A stretch of 26,610 nucleotides of DNA from a virus: the IMG/VR virus record IMGVR_UViG_3300027749_000435, positions 1 to 26,610 of that record; one strand, given 5' to 3'. Below the pieces are notes generated by a model that had not been told where the DNA came from, searched no databases, and was given only the letters and a program-made list of their open reading frames with translations. A program made the translations under genes and the position numbers. Shown here piece by piece: positions 14,543 to 23,637 of this stretch. Within the stretch, counting starts at the first letter, position 1. Each line of letters opens with the position of its first letter.

Positions 14543-17500
14543 TTAGCATGGACTACCTATACTTGATATCATATCAATTGCTCCACTAGTTATTGAATAC
14601 ACACTAACTCCTTTTCTAAATCCACTTATGGTAGTCAATGTAGTTAAAGCAGCATCTGTATATAAATCAACATCAACAGCTAATACGCTTACACTTGCAT
14701 AAAGAGTTATAGAACCTGAACTTGTAAATCCTGTTGTTCCTCCTGAGCAAGTAACGGTTCCTTGTTGACCTACAAACGAGTAAGTAGTACAATTACAAGT
14801 TTGCTGAGGTAATAATACTCCATCAACTAATTGTCTTACTATACCTGCTTGAGAATAAAATCCATTAGCCGCAAAAGTAGTTAAACTAGAATTAGTAAAA
14901 ATAGAAGTTGCAGTAGAAAAAGATGAACTTGTATAATATGTTGAAGTGGTACAATGACAACAACCATCAAATATACTAGTAGAAGCGTAGCATAAAGATT
15001 GCGCTATAGAGCTTCTCAAATCCCAAATCAAATAAAGATATTGTCCGCTTGAACTTGCAGGAACTGTAAAATTAGCGCTGTATAGTGGAGATACTCCTGT
15101 AATAGGAGTCGCTACCGTAGATGCCGATAATAAACTATTTATTTGCGAAGTGGTATTAGTATATAGTGTTGAACTTCTTAAATATCTAAATTTATTTTGT
15201 GATGGATTAAATACGTAATTATCAGGAGGTATTTGATTAGAAGATAATATCATCGTACTACCTTGAGGAGGGAATCCACCTGTTCCTACATTACCTAACG
15301 TTACATTATATCTTGATACCAACGGATTATTTGTTCCGCTTTCAAATAAAACTAAATTAGATAATAGAGGGCCTATAAAAGTTCCACTAGTATATCTATA
15401 TTGACTATGTATAGTTTGCCCTGATTGTTCATCATTAGTTACTACTACCTCAATTATTGTCATTGATTCAGGAACACAACAATTAGCAAGAACAGCTACA
15501 ACCATATCTAAATTATACTCGAGTGTTATCTGTGCGGTTTGTATAGATACATTGTTTTTATTAAATGAAATACTTCCATTAACTTTAGTAACGGTTGAAG
15601 TAGTTATAACTCCATTATAATTTACAGATACTTTTAATCCTCCTGTTCCTGCCTCTATATTAGAAAATACCCAATTGATTTGAGTTTGACCAACAACAGA
15701 ACCTAAATCAACACAATATACTTCTTGTTTTGTTTCGTGAGCAACACTAGTAGATAATGTAAATGTTTGTGATATACCACAACCTACGCATTTAGCATTG
15801 ATAGGTAATAATATATCATTACTTGATAATATATATTCATTCATATATGGGTCAAAACCACCGAGCTTTTGAGTGTTGAAAGAAGTGTTAAACATATCTC
15901 TAAACCAAGTTCTCATATTGTTATTTGATACCACAGATAACTCTTCATTTTGAGTTTCTCCTCCTCTTAATTGAATAACCGTACCACGTTTTGCATCAGT
16001 AAAATATCTATCGTAACCCCATTGAATATAACTCTCAGGATTAAAACTAATACCGTACTTTTCAGTACGTGCTATTTGAGTTCCTAATACCTCAGGAGTG
16101 GCTGAAATTATTCCTCCTACAGCAGCATCAGATAATAAATTTTTACCCGCTAAAACGTAAGATATTTTATCTTCTTGTAAAGTAAGAACATCTGTATTTC
16201 TTCCGTCCAATAATTGTATCTCTCCAAAAGAAGTTTCACAATGTTTGAAATTAGATAGTCCTGAGTTAAATTCGTTTAATTTATTTATGTTGGTTTCTCC
16301 ATTATAAATTCCACTATATGTAATATCTGAAAATCTATCTGCTTCTTTATAATCTTGAATTGTTACTGTAGTAACTCTTTGGCCAAAATTAAAGGAATTA
16401 CCAATAATAGAATCACGTATTTTATAACTCTCAGCGCCATTCCCGAAAGCAAAACAATTAAAGAAATTAGTATCAATAATAGCCGGTATGTTAGAATCTA
16501 TAGCTTGATTTTGAATATTACCCTCATGGTTTCCATTTTCATCAATAGCGAATGATAGTTCATTTTCATAAAATAAATTAGGCAAAGCATTAGTAGGTTC
16601 CGTTTCAAATATTATTGTATTTTCCGCACGAAATACTTCTATGTTAGCTGTAATATAAATTCTACGAGAATATAGGTAATTATAACCCGTACAACTATTT
16701 GTACTACTAAACATAATACTAAGTTCATTTGTAACAGCATTTCTATAAAATTGCCAATAATTAATATTAACATTTGTATTAGTCAATGGAGTAGATGTAC
16801 CGGGAATAAATTGATTAATCTCGTTATCTCCTTTGTTAACACCTGAATTTATAGTAAGTTTAATATTGTCTCCAATAAACCAATCGTACATATTATCATA
16901 GTCAGTAGACGCAGTATATACTTTATCTAATGTATATCCTCTTTGCTCGCAAGCTCCTCCTACACCTGCTCTATTCCAATCAACATACCATTCAATTCTA
17001 CTACCCGCAGGTATGTTATAATCAACATGGGTCCATGTAGGATGAGCGGGGTCAGTACCTGCTACATTCATAGGATAGCTTAATATTGCAGAGTTTCCTT
17101 GTGCTGCCCATATAGAAAATTTTCCCGGTGCTACAAAAGCATTTTCTGTTTGCGCTAAATTAAAAGTATTAGGATTAACTTTCATGTATAATCCTGCGGG
17201 TACATTTATATTTTTAGTAGGGTCTAAAGTGCTTTTTATCTCAATAAATTGTTTTGCTTGCGCTGTTTTCTCAAGAACAGTAGTATAGGCACAACTTGAA
17301 ACAGGTCCCGATGTATCAGCCTTGATAATTAACCTATCTCCTACTTCTATTTTTTTAGTATTTTCGCCTTCTAGTAAAAGCCATGCTTCATTAGTCTCAG
17401 GATTTACAAAAAATAAATTACTATAAATAGTCTCATATTTATCAGCATCAGGTTTAATTACAAATTTATATCTCTTAGCCCAACTTGGAGCTCTTTGAGT

Positions 17501-19378
17501 TATAGGTATAGTAACTTGAATACTATTTTTATTTAAAGAATATCCACAAGGAATATGCTGTGCATTATTTGTGCTTACTAAAGCTGATGTAGCTCTATTA
17601 AATTCATCCATGTATACAATACCGACCTCATATCCTCTATTACTATGTAAACTAGAAGGGTTTGCTATTTCTTGAAATACAACTTTTGCATAAGTTACTT
17701 TATAATATTCATAAGCCATTTTTGTTGGAGTTGTAATATTATCAACATATTCCATTGAAGGAAATTGAAGTCCAATAATAGTACTAGCGGGAGTTGTTAC
17801 TATTTTTATAGGTTCTAAAATAGCATTGATACCACTACCATATTTTGTCCATACAGTACCTGTTCCTAAATTTAAAGGTAGAGCACAATTAAAAGTATCT
17901 GTAAATGTAACACCATTACAAGATGTTGCTACAGGAAGTATATTTAAAACAGTTCCTATTGCATTTTGAAATTCGGGACTTGAAGCTAATTGATAAACAG
18001 ATGTATATGAAGTAGTTAGTAAATAACTAAAAGATAAAGTAATTAAATCTGTATTTTGATTAGGAGCAGGAGTATAACCTGTCCATTGAGAATGAGATAT
18101 AGAAACGTCCAATGATATAAAAGAACCTTCAACTAAATCAATTCCTGCTAAGTCAAATAACAAAGTAGAATCAGACACAGACAGTCCTGCTCTTGAAGGG
18201 TCTATATTGTACACTCCTGCACTTAAAGAATCTGTAAGAGTAGTATTACCAATTGGCACACTAATTAATTGCGTAAAATATTCAAGTTTTGTTGGAATTC
18301 CATTTTTATCAATTAAGTCATATCCTTCTACGTAATTACCATACATTAATCTATTACCCATTAAAGTTTGAGCCTTAGCAAAACGAGGAACGTTATCATA
18401 AAGTCTTAATATTTCATCCTCATTTAATATGGTATATATTTTACTATTGTTAAATGAATAAGTATAAACTTGATTATTAGCAAGACCTGCATCAGTCTTA
18501 TTTATTTTTTGAATAACTTTTAATATATTGCTCTCTGCTTGTTTAAATAACAAATCAATACCAACTACAAGAGGGCCCCCTGAATTATAACTTACAATTA
18601 CTGTATTATAATAATTAGTCATACCTTCATTTAGCATACTATTGATATCAAATTTAAACTGACTAGGAATAAATGCAATATCGGACCACTGAGACGTAGC
18701 CGAATACTCTCCATCTATATATTTATATCTATAAGCAAAAGAAATAAATCTAGTTTTTAGAAAGTTCTCTTGACCACTAGTTAATATAGGTTGAATTGAA
18801 GGAGATTGCGTAGGTGGTTTTTTTATTACAAGAATAGATTCTGCGCTAAATTGGTCAACATTACTAATTGGATTAGCATAATTTCTATTTATATTTATAA
18901 ATCTTGGAGCATTATAATCATCTGTCCAAAATAATAGGTCATTAATTATATTTACTCCCGTTATAAGATACGCTGAATTGAAATTTAGTATGGTATTTAA
19001 ACCATTTCCGTCATTTATGCTTATAATATGATACACTAGTATATCTGTCAACATATTATAAGATACAAGCAAATCAAGTTTTCCTGTTGGACTAGCAATA
19101 AATGAAGAATCGTGAACAAACCAATATATAGTTTCATTAGCACTATCTTCAACAGCGCCTATACATTTTGCATCAGTACTTAATAAAGTTCCATTTATAT
19201 AGGATAACGATGTCAGTGAAAGATTTCCTTTTGAATTCTCAATAACTCCTACTTCAGAATTTTCAGTAGAACCCATTCTAATATTCATAGCGTCAACGTA
19301 TTCTCCATCAGGAAGAAGTCGTTGGTCAACTATTTTATTCATTCTACCTGATAAAAAATTTCTTGTAAAATCTGTCAT
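14543..19378 (-). CDS. giant tail muzzle/stabilization-like protein with adhesin-like C-terminus, 1611 aa
   Basis: The N-terminus, FTRNFLSGRMNKIVDQRLLP, then DGEYVDAMNIRMGSTENSEV and GVIENSKGNLSL, is the signature of the large tail stabilization proteins of crAss-like and related short-tailed phages (the 'muzzle' at the tail end). Strand-rich repeats follow, for example FININ near residues 165-175 and SILVIKKPPTQSPSIQP, then long beta domains with no catalytic motif. The last 150 residues carry CCHC (1473-1476), CNC (1528-1530), C1544 and C1611, and two divergent copies of a TNSSLTT/TDAALTT unit, likely a variable receptor-binding or surface part. It starts one base after the ring-protein stop. 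The tail role is well supported; the exact position in the particle is inferred. Confidence 0.85.
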   Translation of the reverse strand: MTDFTRNFLSGRMNKIVDQRLLPDGEYVDAMNIRMGSTENSEVGVIENSKGNLSLTSLSYINGTLLSTDAKCIGAVEDSANETIYWFVHDSSFIASPTGKLDLLVSYNMLTDILVYHIISINDGNGLNTILNFNSAYLITGVNIINDLLFWTDDYNAPRFININRNYANPISNVDQFSAESILVIKKPPTQSPSIQPILTSGQENFLKTRFISFAYRYKYIDGEYSATSQWSDIAFIPSQFKFDINSMLNEGMTNYYNTVIVSYNSGGPLVVGIDLLFKQAESNILKVIQKINKTDAGLANNQVYTYSFNNSKIYTILNEDEILRLYDNVPRFAKAQTLMGNRLMYGNYVEGYDLIDKNGIPTKLEYFTQLISVPIGNTTLTDSLSAGVYNIDPSRAGLSVSDSTLLFDLAGIDLVEGSFISLDVSISHSQWTGYTPAPNQNTDLITLSFSYLLTTSYTSVYQLASSPEFQNAIGTVLNILPVATSCNGVTFTDTFNCALPLNLGTGTVWTKYGSGINAILEPIKIVTTPASTIIGLQFPSMEYVDNITTPTKMAYEYYKVTYAKVVFQEIANPSSLHSNRGYEVGIVYMDEFNRATSALVSTNNAQHIPCGYSLNKNSIQVTIPITQRAPSWAKRYKFVIKPDADKYETIYSNLFFVNPETNEAWLLLEGENTKKIEVGDRLIIKADTSGPVSSCAYTTVLEKTAQAKQFIEIKSTLDPTKNINVPAGLYMKVNPNTFNLAQTENAFVAPGKFSIWAAQGNSAILSYPMNVAGTDPAHPTWTHVDYNIPAGSRIEWYVDWNRAGVGGACEQRGYTLDKVYTASTDYDNMYDWFIGDNIKLTINSGVNKGDNEINQFIPGTSTPLTNTNVNINYWQFYRNAVTNELSIMFSSTNSCTGYNYLYSRRIYITANIEVFRAENTIIFETEPTNALPNLFYENELSFAIDENGNHEGNIQNQAIDSNIPAIIDTNFFNCFAFGNGAESYKIRDSIIGNSFNFGQRVTTVTIQDYKEADRFSDITYSGIYNGETNINKLNEFNSGLSNFKHCETSFGEIQLLDGRNTDVLTLQEDKISYVLAGKNLLSDAAVGGIISATPEVLGTQIARTEKYGISFNPESYIQWGYDRYFTDAKRGTVIQLRGGETQNEELSVVSNNNMRTWFRDMFNTSFNTQKLGGFDPYMNEYILSSNDILLPINAKCVGCGISQTFTLSTSVAHETKQEVYCVDLGSVVGQTQINWVFSNIEAGTGGLKVSVNYNGVITTSTVTKVNGSISFNKNNVSIQTAQITLEYNLDMVVAVLANCCVPESMTIIEVVVTNDEQSGQTIHSQYRYTSGTFIGPLLSNLVLFESGTNNPLVSRYNVTLGNVGTGGFPPQGSTMILSSNQIPPDNYVFNPSQNKFRYLRSSTLYTNTTSQINSLLSASTVATPITGVSPLYSANFTVPASSSGQYLYLIWDLRSSIAQSLCYASTSIFDGCCHCTTSTYYTSSSFSTATSIFTNSSLTTFAANGFYSQAGIVRQLVDGVLLPQQTCNCTTYSFVGQQGTVTCSGGTTGFTSSGSITLYASVSVLAVDVDLYTDAALTTLTTISGFRKGVSVYSITSGAIDMISSIGSPC

Positions 19379-19379
19379 A

Positions 19380-20303
19380 TTATTTAATTATCTTATCCAT
19401 ACCTCTTAAATTCATTAAAAGTCTTCCCGGATGAATATTACTAATTCTTATTTTTGCGTTCATTAGAAGAGCTCTCCTGTCTTTTTTAGCACGCTGTATT
19501 ACATATTCTTGGACTCCAAATTTAGAATTTAATATTTCATATTTTATAGCGGCATAAATATATTGTTCAAATAACTTATTAACTGTAATTAATGAATTAT
19601 CTCCTCCCTCCATACCATCGGAAACATACTCAAGAATACATACTTCTCCTGCCATGCTTGAGTCAAAATTAATAACACCTGCTTTCTTGTCTATTTTAAA
19701 AGTAGGGTTAAAGTTAGCTGTCTCTGTATTTAAGCCAAACGCAGTATTTATACCATAGTCAAAATACCACATCCCTTCAAAATACCAACCTTCAGCACCG
19801 TTGAATTGATTATCCTGATTTACATAAATACTTTTTTTAGTTTTAGTAAGTCTATCAAAATCAATAGTAGAATATTGAGGCTTAAGTATATTACCATTTT
19901 GGTCAAATAATATATTCCCTTGTTGGTCTTGCAAATAAGCATTGGAGGATATTGCTTGAATATTCTCAGTAAGAGGTCTTAACCATCCATCTTTATATAA
20001 TGATATTCTAACCCAATTCACGTAGTCAGATGGAAGTACATATCTTAATGAGTCAGCTACACTTAGTTCTAATACTTTTACTTCTTTAAAAGCATCATAA
20101 TTAAGTTCTTGTATTGCTCGTTTTGCATGAAATATAATTTTATATCGTTCTTCATTATTCACTAATGAGTGATTTCCTGAGTACATTAATAGAAAATTAT
20201 TTACTATATCATCTAAGCTAACATATTGATAAGAACCCCAATTTGCATCTTGAGGTTCATTACCATTATTATCATAATATTGATATTCAGATATATACGC
20301 CAT
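19380..20303 (-). CDS. tail ring/adaptor protein (P22 gp4 / T7 gp11-like), 307 aa
   Basis: The order of elements is an N-terminal loop (MAYISEYQYYDNNGNEPQDA), a helix pair at about 30-70 (LDDIVNNFLLMYSGN, RYKIIFHAKRAIQELNYDAF), a strand-turn YVLPSDYVNWVRISL (88-102), a beta-rich middle, and long C-terminal helices (YIYAAIKYEILNSKFGVQEY, KKDRRALLMNAKIRISNI). This matches the portal-to-tail adaptor family of short-tailed phages, called ring or tail tubular protein in crAss-like phages. Such proteins form a dodecameric ring under the portal. The gene is 18 bases after the other ring protein and one base before the muzzle-like gene. Family by pattern; the fit to the neighbours is strong. Confidence 0.8.
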   Translation of the reverse strand: MAYISEYQYYDNNGNEPQDANWGSYQYVSLDDIVNNFLLMYSGNHSLVNNEERYKIIFHAKRAIQELNYDAFKEVKVLELSVADSLRYVLPSDYVNWVRISLYKDGWLRPLTENIQAISSNAYLQDQQGNILFDQNGNILKPQYSTIDFDRLTKTKKSIYVNQDNQFNGAEGWYFEGMWYFDYGINTAFGLNTETANFNPTFKIDKKAGVINFDSSMAGEVCILEYVSDGMEGGDNSLITVNKLFEQYIYAAIKYEILNSKFGVQEYVIQRAKKDRRALLMNAKIRISNIHPGRLLMNLRGMDKIIK

Positions 20304-20321
20304 TTTTTATTTTTATTATTA

Positions 20322-21272
20322 TTATTGTTGCATACTGAAACTTGGTTGCTCGTGCTGTTGTTGAGCAGTTCCAAATTGAGACACTTCTATTTCACGAAGT
20401 GATATACCAAAGTACTCAAGCATTTTTGTTACTAACTTATAACCATCTTCGTTTGGCAATTCAAAATCTTGATAATCAGGTTGTGATTGGTCAAATACAG
20501 GTTCCCCACTATTCAACGATATATAAGTCCATTTAGGAACTTTTGGATATCTAAAATACACTGCCTGAACTTTTCCTTTTGCATCTATAGTATCAGGATA
20601 TAACTTAATTGTAGTTCCTTCTAAAGTATATGATGGATAAAACTCAGAAGGACTTGTTAAAGATGAGTTATTAAGCATTGTTATTTTACTAAGGCTAACT
20701 TTATCAGCTTCTTTTAAATTTTTTGAATAAATATTATATGTTTGTCCTGATGCTGTAAAAATATTTGAGCTTAATGCTAATGAGGCATTTGAACTAATAA
20801 CTGAAATTGTAGCAATAGCACCTGTATTTTGATTAACAACAGTATCTCCTACAGATAATCCATCAGATAAAAATGATGCAGTAGAGTCTATAAGTAACCC
20901 TGATACTGAAGCTGTAGTTGTACCTGATGCAAGCTTATTAGTATGACATAGTATTTTTAAAATATAATAAGCATCATTACCTACAGTAGTAACAGTAGGC
21001 GTAGAGAATGAACTTCCTCCTAAATTTACTAAATAATCTGTAACTAAGAATGACTCTAATGTTTCAGCTATAGGTTGTGCCACATCGGCATAATCAGTCC
21101 CTGATACACGAGTATTTTCGGCATTTATAGTTTTATTAAAACTACTATAATATTCTTCATATATTTCCATTTGTGCGTTAGCCGCAATCAAATTAAAATC
21201 TGAAGGAGAAACATATCCGTAATTATTTTTATTTAGTATTGTTAATACTGAATTTCTAACTTCGTTTATCAT
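20322..21272 (-). CDS. tail ring/connector protein with inserted small beta module, 316 aa
   Basis: The N-terminal part (MINEVRNSVLTILNKNNYGY, then VSPSDFNLIAANAQMEIYEE) matches a conserved structural family in crAss-like and related phages, a head-tail connector ring. Residues about 113-182 form a compact beta insertion (LSVGDTVVNQNTGAIATISV then SQLS-like strands ending FTASGQTYNIY), after which the conserved fold resumes (KNLKEADKVSLSKITMLNNS, LEGTTIKLYPDTID, VQAVYFRYPKVPKW). The C-terminus ends in a flexible Gln/His tail. It is the first gene after the intrinsic terminator at 21298-21328. Ring function is inferred from family and position; the insertion may decorate the connector. Confidence 0.78.
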   Translation of the reverse strand: MINEVRNSVLTILNKNNYGYVSPSDFNLIAANAQMEIYEEYYSSFNKTINAENTRVSGTDYADVAQPIAETLESFLVTDYLVNLGGSSFSTPTVTTVGNDAYYILKILCHTNKLASGTTTASVSGLLIDSTASFLSDGLSVGDTVVNQNTGAIATISVISSNASLALSSNIFTASGQTYNIYSKNLKEADKVSLSKITMLNNSSLTSPSEFYPSYTLEGTTIKLYPDTIDAKGKVQAVYFRYPKVPKWTYISLNSGEPVFDQSQPDYQDFELPNEDGYKLVTKMLEYFGISLREIEVSQFGTAQQQHEQPSFSMQQ

Positions 21273-21286
21273 TTTAAATCTTTTTA

Positions 21287-21294
21287 CAAATATA
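21287..21294 (-). promoter_or_regulatory. candidate -7 box of the tail-module promoter
   Basis: The - strand reads TATATTTG, a perfect match to the Bacteroidota -7 element TAnnTTTG, just downstream of the terminator and about 14 bases before the ATG of the connector gene, so the leader would be very short. No TTG is present at the expected -33 spacing, so this is a weak call. A restart after the terminator would make sense here. Confidence 0.3.
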
Positions 21295-21297
21295 CAT

Positions 21298-21328
21298 AAA
21301 AAAAAAGCACAGAATTATCTCCTGTGCT
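21298..21328 (-). terminator. rho-independent terminator after the 247-aa gene
   Basis: On the - strand a stem AGCACAG (21322-21328, read in reverse) with a nine-base loop pairs with CTGTGCT (21306-21312), followed by a T8 tract (A-run 21298-21305 on the + strand). The stem has seven pairs. It is placed about 39 bases after the stop of the 247-aa gene and before the first tail gene, so it separates head from tail genes, probably as a partial stop. No matching T-tract exists for the + strand. Confidence 0.8.
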
Positions 21329-21366
21329 AATTTCCGACCATGGACACCATAATCCCGTAATCTTTT

Positions 21367-22110
21367 TTATTTTACTAAGTTTGCTTCTAACATTTTTAGT
21401 GAATCAATACCTTCATCACTTGATAAGAAGAAAGCGGCCATATCATAAGGGTCTTCCCCAAATGGTACTGATAACATTTTCTTTTTGTTAGTAGGGCTAT
21501 TAAACCATACTTCTCTATCGTTATTTCGTAATGCTAATAATTTTTCTTCGAACAATAAACGAATTTTAGCCTGAAATTGTAACTCAGGGTCATTTAATGT
21601 AGCTAAGAAACCACGAGGGTCATTTTTAGCAAATACCAATATGTCTCTTTTTAATTCTGCTGTAGAGATAGTTGATGGGTCCTTACCGAACATAACTCTA
21701 GTAAGGGTTTCAAGTTGGTCAAGAGATAATTTTCTTGCTTCAACTAATGCATCAATTTCAACATCTAAATCTTCTACTTCTGAAGCTGCATTCTTTTCAT
21801 CATCTACTTCAACAAAAACTCTACCGTTTAAAGGATGGTAATGTAAAAAAGCTTGTAATGCAGGGTTTGTTCTAGGAACACTTAAAAATCCATCTTCAAA
21901 CATAATCGGTTCAATGATTGCATTTCCATCTTGTTCATCCTCAAAAGGAGATTTTTGATTTACTGCATATCTAAGAGCACGATTTTGATTATTCTTTTCA
22001 TCATACCACATTAAAGGAAAACGAGGATGATTTCTTGCCGCTAAACTATAGGAAAGCGGAGTTCCTTGTACTAATTTATAGACCTTGTCTACTGAAACAA
22101 CTGTTGCCAT
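21367..22110 (-). CDS. probable head-associated protein of unknown function, 247 aa
   Basis: The protein begins MATVVSVDKVYKLVQGTPLS and has LAARNHPRFPLMWYDEKNNQ, a mid-region with FLHYHPLNGRVFVEVDDEKN, an acidic helix EVEDLDVEIDALVEARKLSL, and a C-terminal half with KKKMLSVPFGEDPYDMAAFF. I do not recognise the family with certainty. It lies directly after the capsid gene and is bracketed by two terminators, so its amount may be set apart from both neighbours. A head-decoration or head-completion role is a guess from place. The start is ATG at 22110, preceded by an A/T-rich leader. Confidence 0.7.
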   Translation of the reverse strand: MATVVSVDKVYKLVQGTPLSYSLAARNHPRFPLMWYDEKNNQNRALRYAVNQKSPFEDEQDGNAIIEPIMFEDGFLSVPRTNPALQAFLHYHPLNGRVFVEVDDEKNAASEVEDLDVEIDALVEARKLSLDQLETLTRVMFGKDPSTISTAELKRDILVFAKNDPRGFLATLNDPELQFQAKIRLLFEEKLLALRNNDREVWFNSPTNKKKMLSVPFGEDPYDMAAFFLSSDEGIDSLKMLEANLVK

Positions 22111-22140
22111 TTTTTATAAGATTTAATATAATTTAATTTA

Positions 22141-22177
22141 AAAAATAAAAAGGAGAGCGCCAATAAAGACACTCTCC
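22141..22177 (-). terminator. rho-independent terminator after the major capsid gene
   Basis: The - strand RNA folds as GGAGAGUGUC (22168-22177) with a six-base loop UUUAUU and GGCGCUCUCC (22152-22161): ten pairs including two G-U wobbles. It is followed by UUUUU, one A, then UUUUU. The stop of the capsid gene is 13 bases before the stem. On the + strand the two wobble pairs would be C-A mismatches, so the hairpin is best formed by the - strand transcript. It should reduce downstream transcription after capsid. Confidence 0.85.
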
Positions 22178-22190
22178 AATTTGGTATTAT

Positions 22191-23615
22191 TTAACCGTAA
22201 CGGAATAATACGAAGTTATTTGCACCAAGAGTACATACACATCTTTCAGACAAGAAGTTTACCTCCATTGCATCTAAGTCAGATGTTTGAGCACCACCGG
22301 CAGAACCTGTAATCCACGTTTTGTATCTACGGTCTTCAGCTTCTGAAGCACGGTATCTTACGTGTAAGAAAGGTCGTTTCGCATTTTTACCCATGATTTG
22401 GTCATACACTGAAGTAGAACCTGCGGGAACTAAAAGACCTGTGATTGTACCTGTTGCTGTAGCAGCAGTAGTATTCAATCCACCTCTCATAGTTGGGTCG
22501 TTTAAGTATTTCCAATCAGATTTGTAGAAATCATAACCTCTACGGAATCCTGTAAATCCTAAGTTCAAAGCCATATCAACATCATTATCGAATAAACCGA
22601 AAGATGCAGATTGAGCAACACCACCTGAAGTGTAACCGTTTAATGTAGCTAACATGTTGTCAATATCAAAAGATAATCCACGGTTAACAAACACAACGTT
22701 TTCTTCGATAGCACCTTGCTTATCTAAACGAGAAACGATAGAATCCCAATCAGACAATGCAGTTGGTGTACCACCACCCCAAACATTTCCTCTATTGTTT
22801 ACAACATAGAAGATACCTTCAGTACCACCTGAAGTACCCAAAACAGCCAAAGCTCCTGAACCTGTCTGAGCAGGAACTGCTTCAATCATTGCAGTTTCAA
22901 GATAATCTTCAAAACGTAAACGAGTCTCATGCTCTGATTTCAAATACCATAAGTAACCTGTAGCACCGTTCTCAGTAGTAACTTCAACCCATCCGATTTG
23001 AGCCATATCAGAACCATTAACAGCATATTTATCTTTTATGATAATAGGCTTGTTAGAGTAGATATCATCTTCTGCTTCCAAAGAACCTACCATACCGTTA
23101 GTTCCTTTTTTAAACTCAGAACCGTAAATGAATACAGTACAGTTAGTACTTACAGCAAATGCTTGTCCTGTTGACTCATAATAAGCTACAGTAAAAGTAG
23201 TTGCAGAAGGAACTGCAGTAACGATTGCTTTGTTGAAAACACCTGAAGTGTTGTTTTGAATCATTACAGTTTGATTTACTCTAATTGCAATAAAAGTAAC
23301 ACCTGTATCGGCTACAGTAAAAGTTGCTGTGTTAGAGTTAATTGCTGCCGCTGATTGACAAAGAGTGTACTTAATGTGAAGACGACCTTGTTCTGCCCAT
23401 TTGATTTGGTCAGAATTAGAAGGCATCTCAGCGCCTACCATTCTCAAGAATGATGCGATGGTTCTATTACCATAACGCTCGAACTCTTTTTCGTAAGTAT
23501 CAGGAAGATACTGATTCAAAAAGTTAAAGTTGGTAATATAGTTTGTTGATAACGCTACTTGCTCCGCTGCCGGTTGTAATGCAAAAGTAGGCGTTCCTAA
23601 TAATCCACTTGCCAT
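22191..23615 (-). CDS. major capsid protein, crAss-like HK97-fold type, 474 aa
   Basis: The sequence starts with a flexible N-arm (MASGLLGTPTFALQPAAEQV) and continues with FLNQYLPDTYEKEFERYGNR, SDQIKWAEQGRLHIKY, a beta insertion at about 86-168, the anchor YGSEFKKGTNGMVGSLEAED, then SKPIIIKDKY-like and WVEVTTENGATGYLWYLKSE, and a C-terminal part with HVRYRASEAEDRRYKTWITG, AMEVNFLSERCVCTLGANNF and VLFRYG. This agrees with my recollection of crAss-like major capsid proteins, which build the icosahedral shell from an HK97 fold. It sits between the scaffold-like gene (22-base gap) and a strong terminator, as expected for the most expressed virion gene. Codons look more regular than in the large tail genes. 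Confidence 0.88.
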   Translation of the reverse strand: MASGLLGTPTFALQPAAEQVALSTNYITNFNFLNQYLPDTYEKEFERYGNRTIASFLRMVGAEMPSNSDQIKWAEQGRLHIKYTLCQSAAAINSNTATFTVADTGVTFIAIRVNQTVMIQNNTSGVFNKAIVTAVPSATTFTVAYYESTGQAFAVSTNCTVFIYGSEFKKGTNGMVGSLEAEDDIYSNKPIIIKDKYAVNGSDMAQIGWVEVTTENGATGYLWYLKSEHETRLRFEDYLETAMIEAVPAQTGSGALAVLGTSGGTEGIFYVVNNRGNVWGGGTPTALSDWDSIVSRLDKQGAIEENVVFVNRGLSFDIDNMLATLNGYTSGGVAQSASFGLFDNDVDMALNLGFTGFRRGYDFYKSDWKYLNDPTMRGGLNTTAATATGTITGLLVPAGSTSVYDQIMGKNAKRPFLHVRYRASEAEDRRYKTWITGSAGGAQTSDLDAMEVNFLSERCVCTLGANNFVLFRYG

Positions 23616-23637
23616 TTTTTTTAATTTTTAATTGTTT

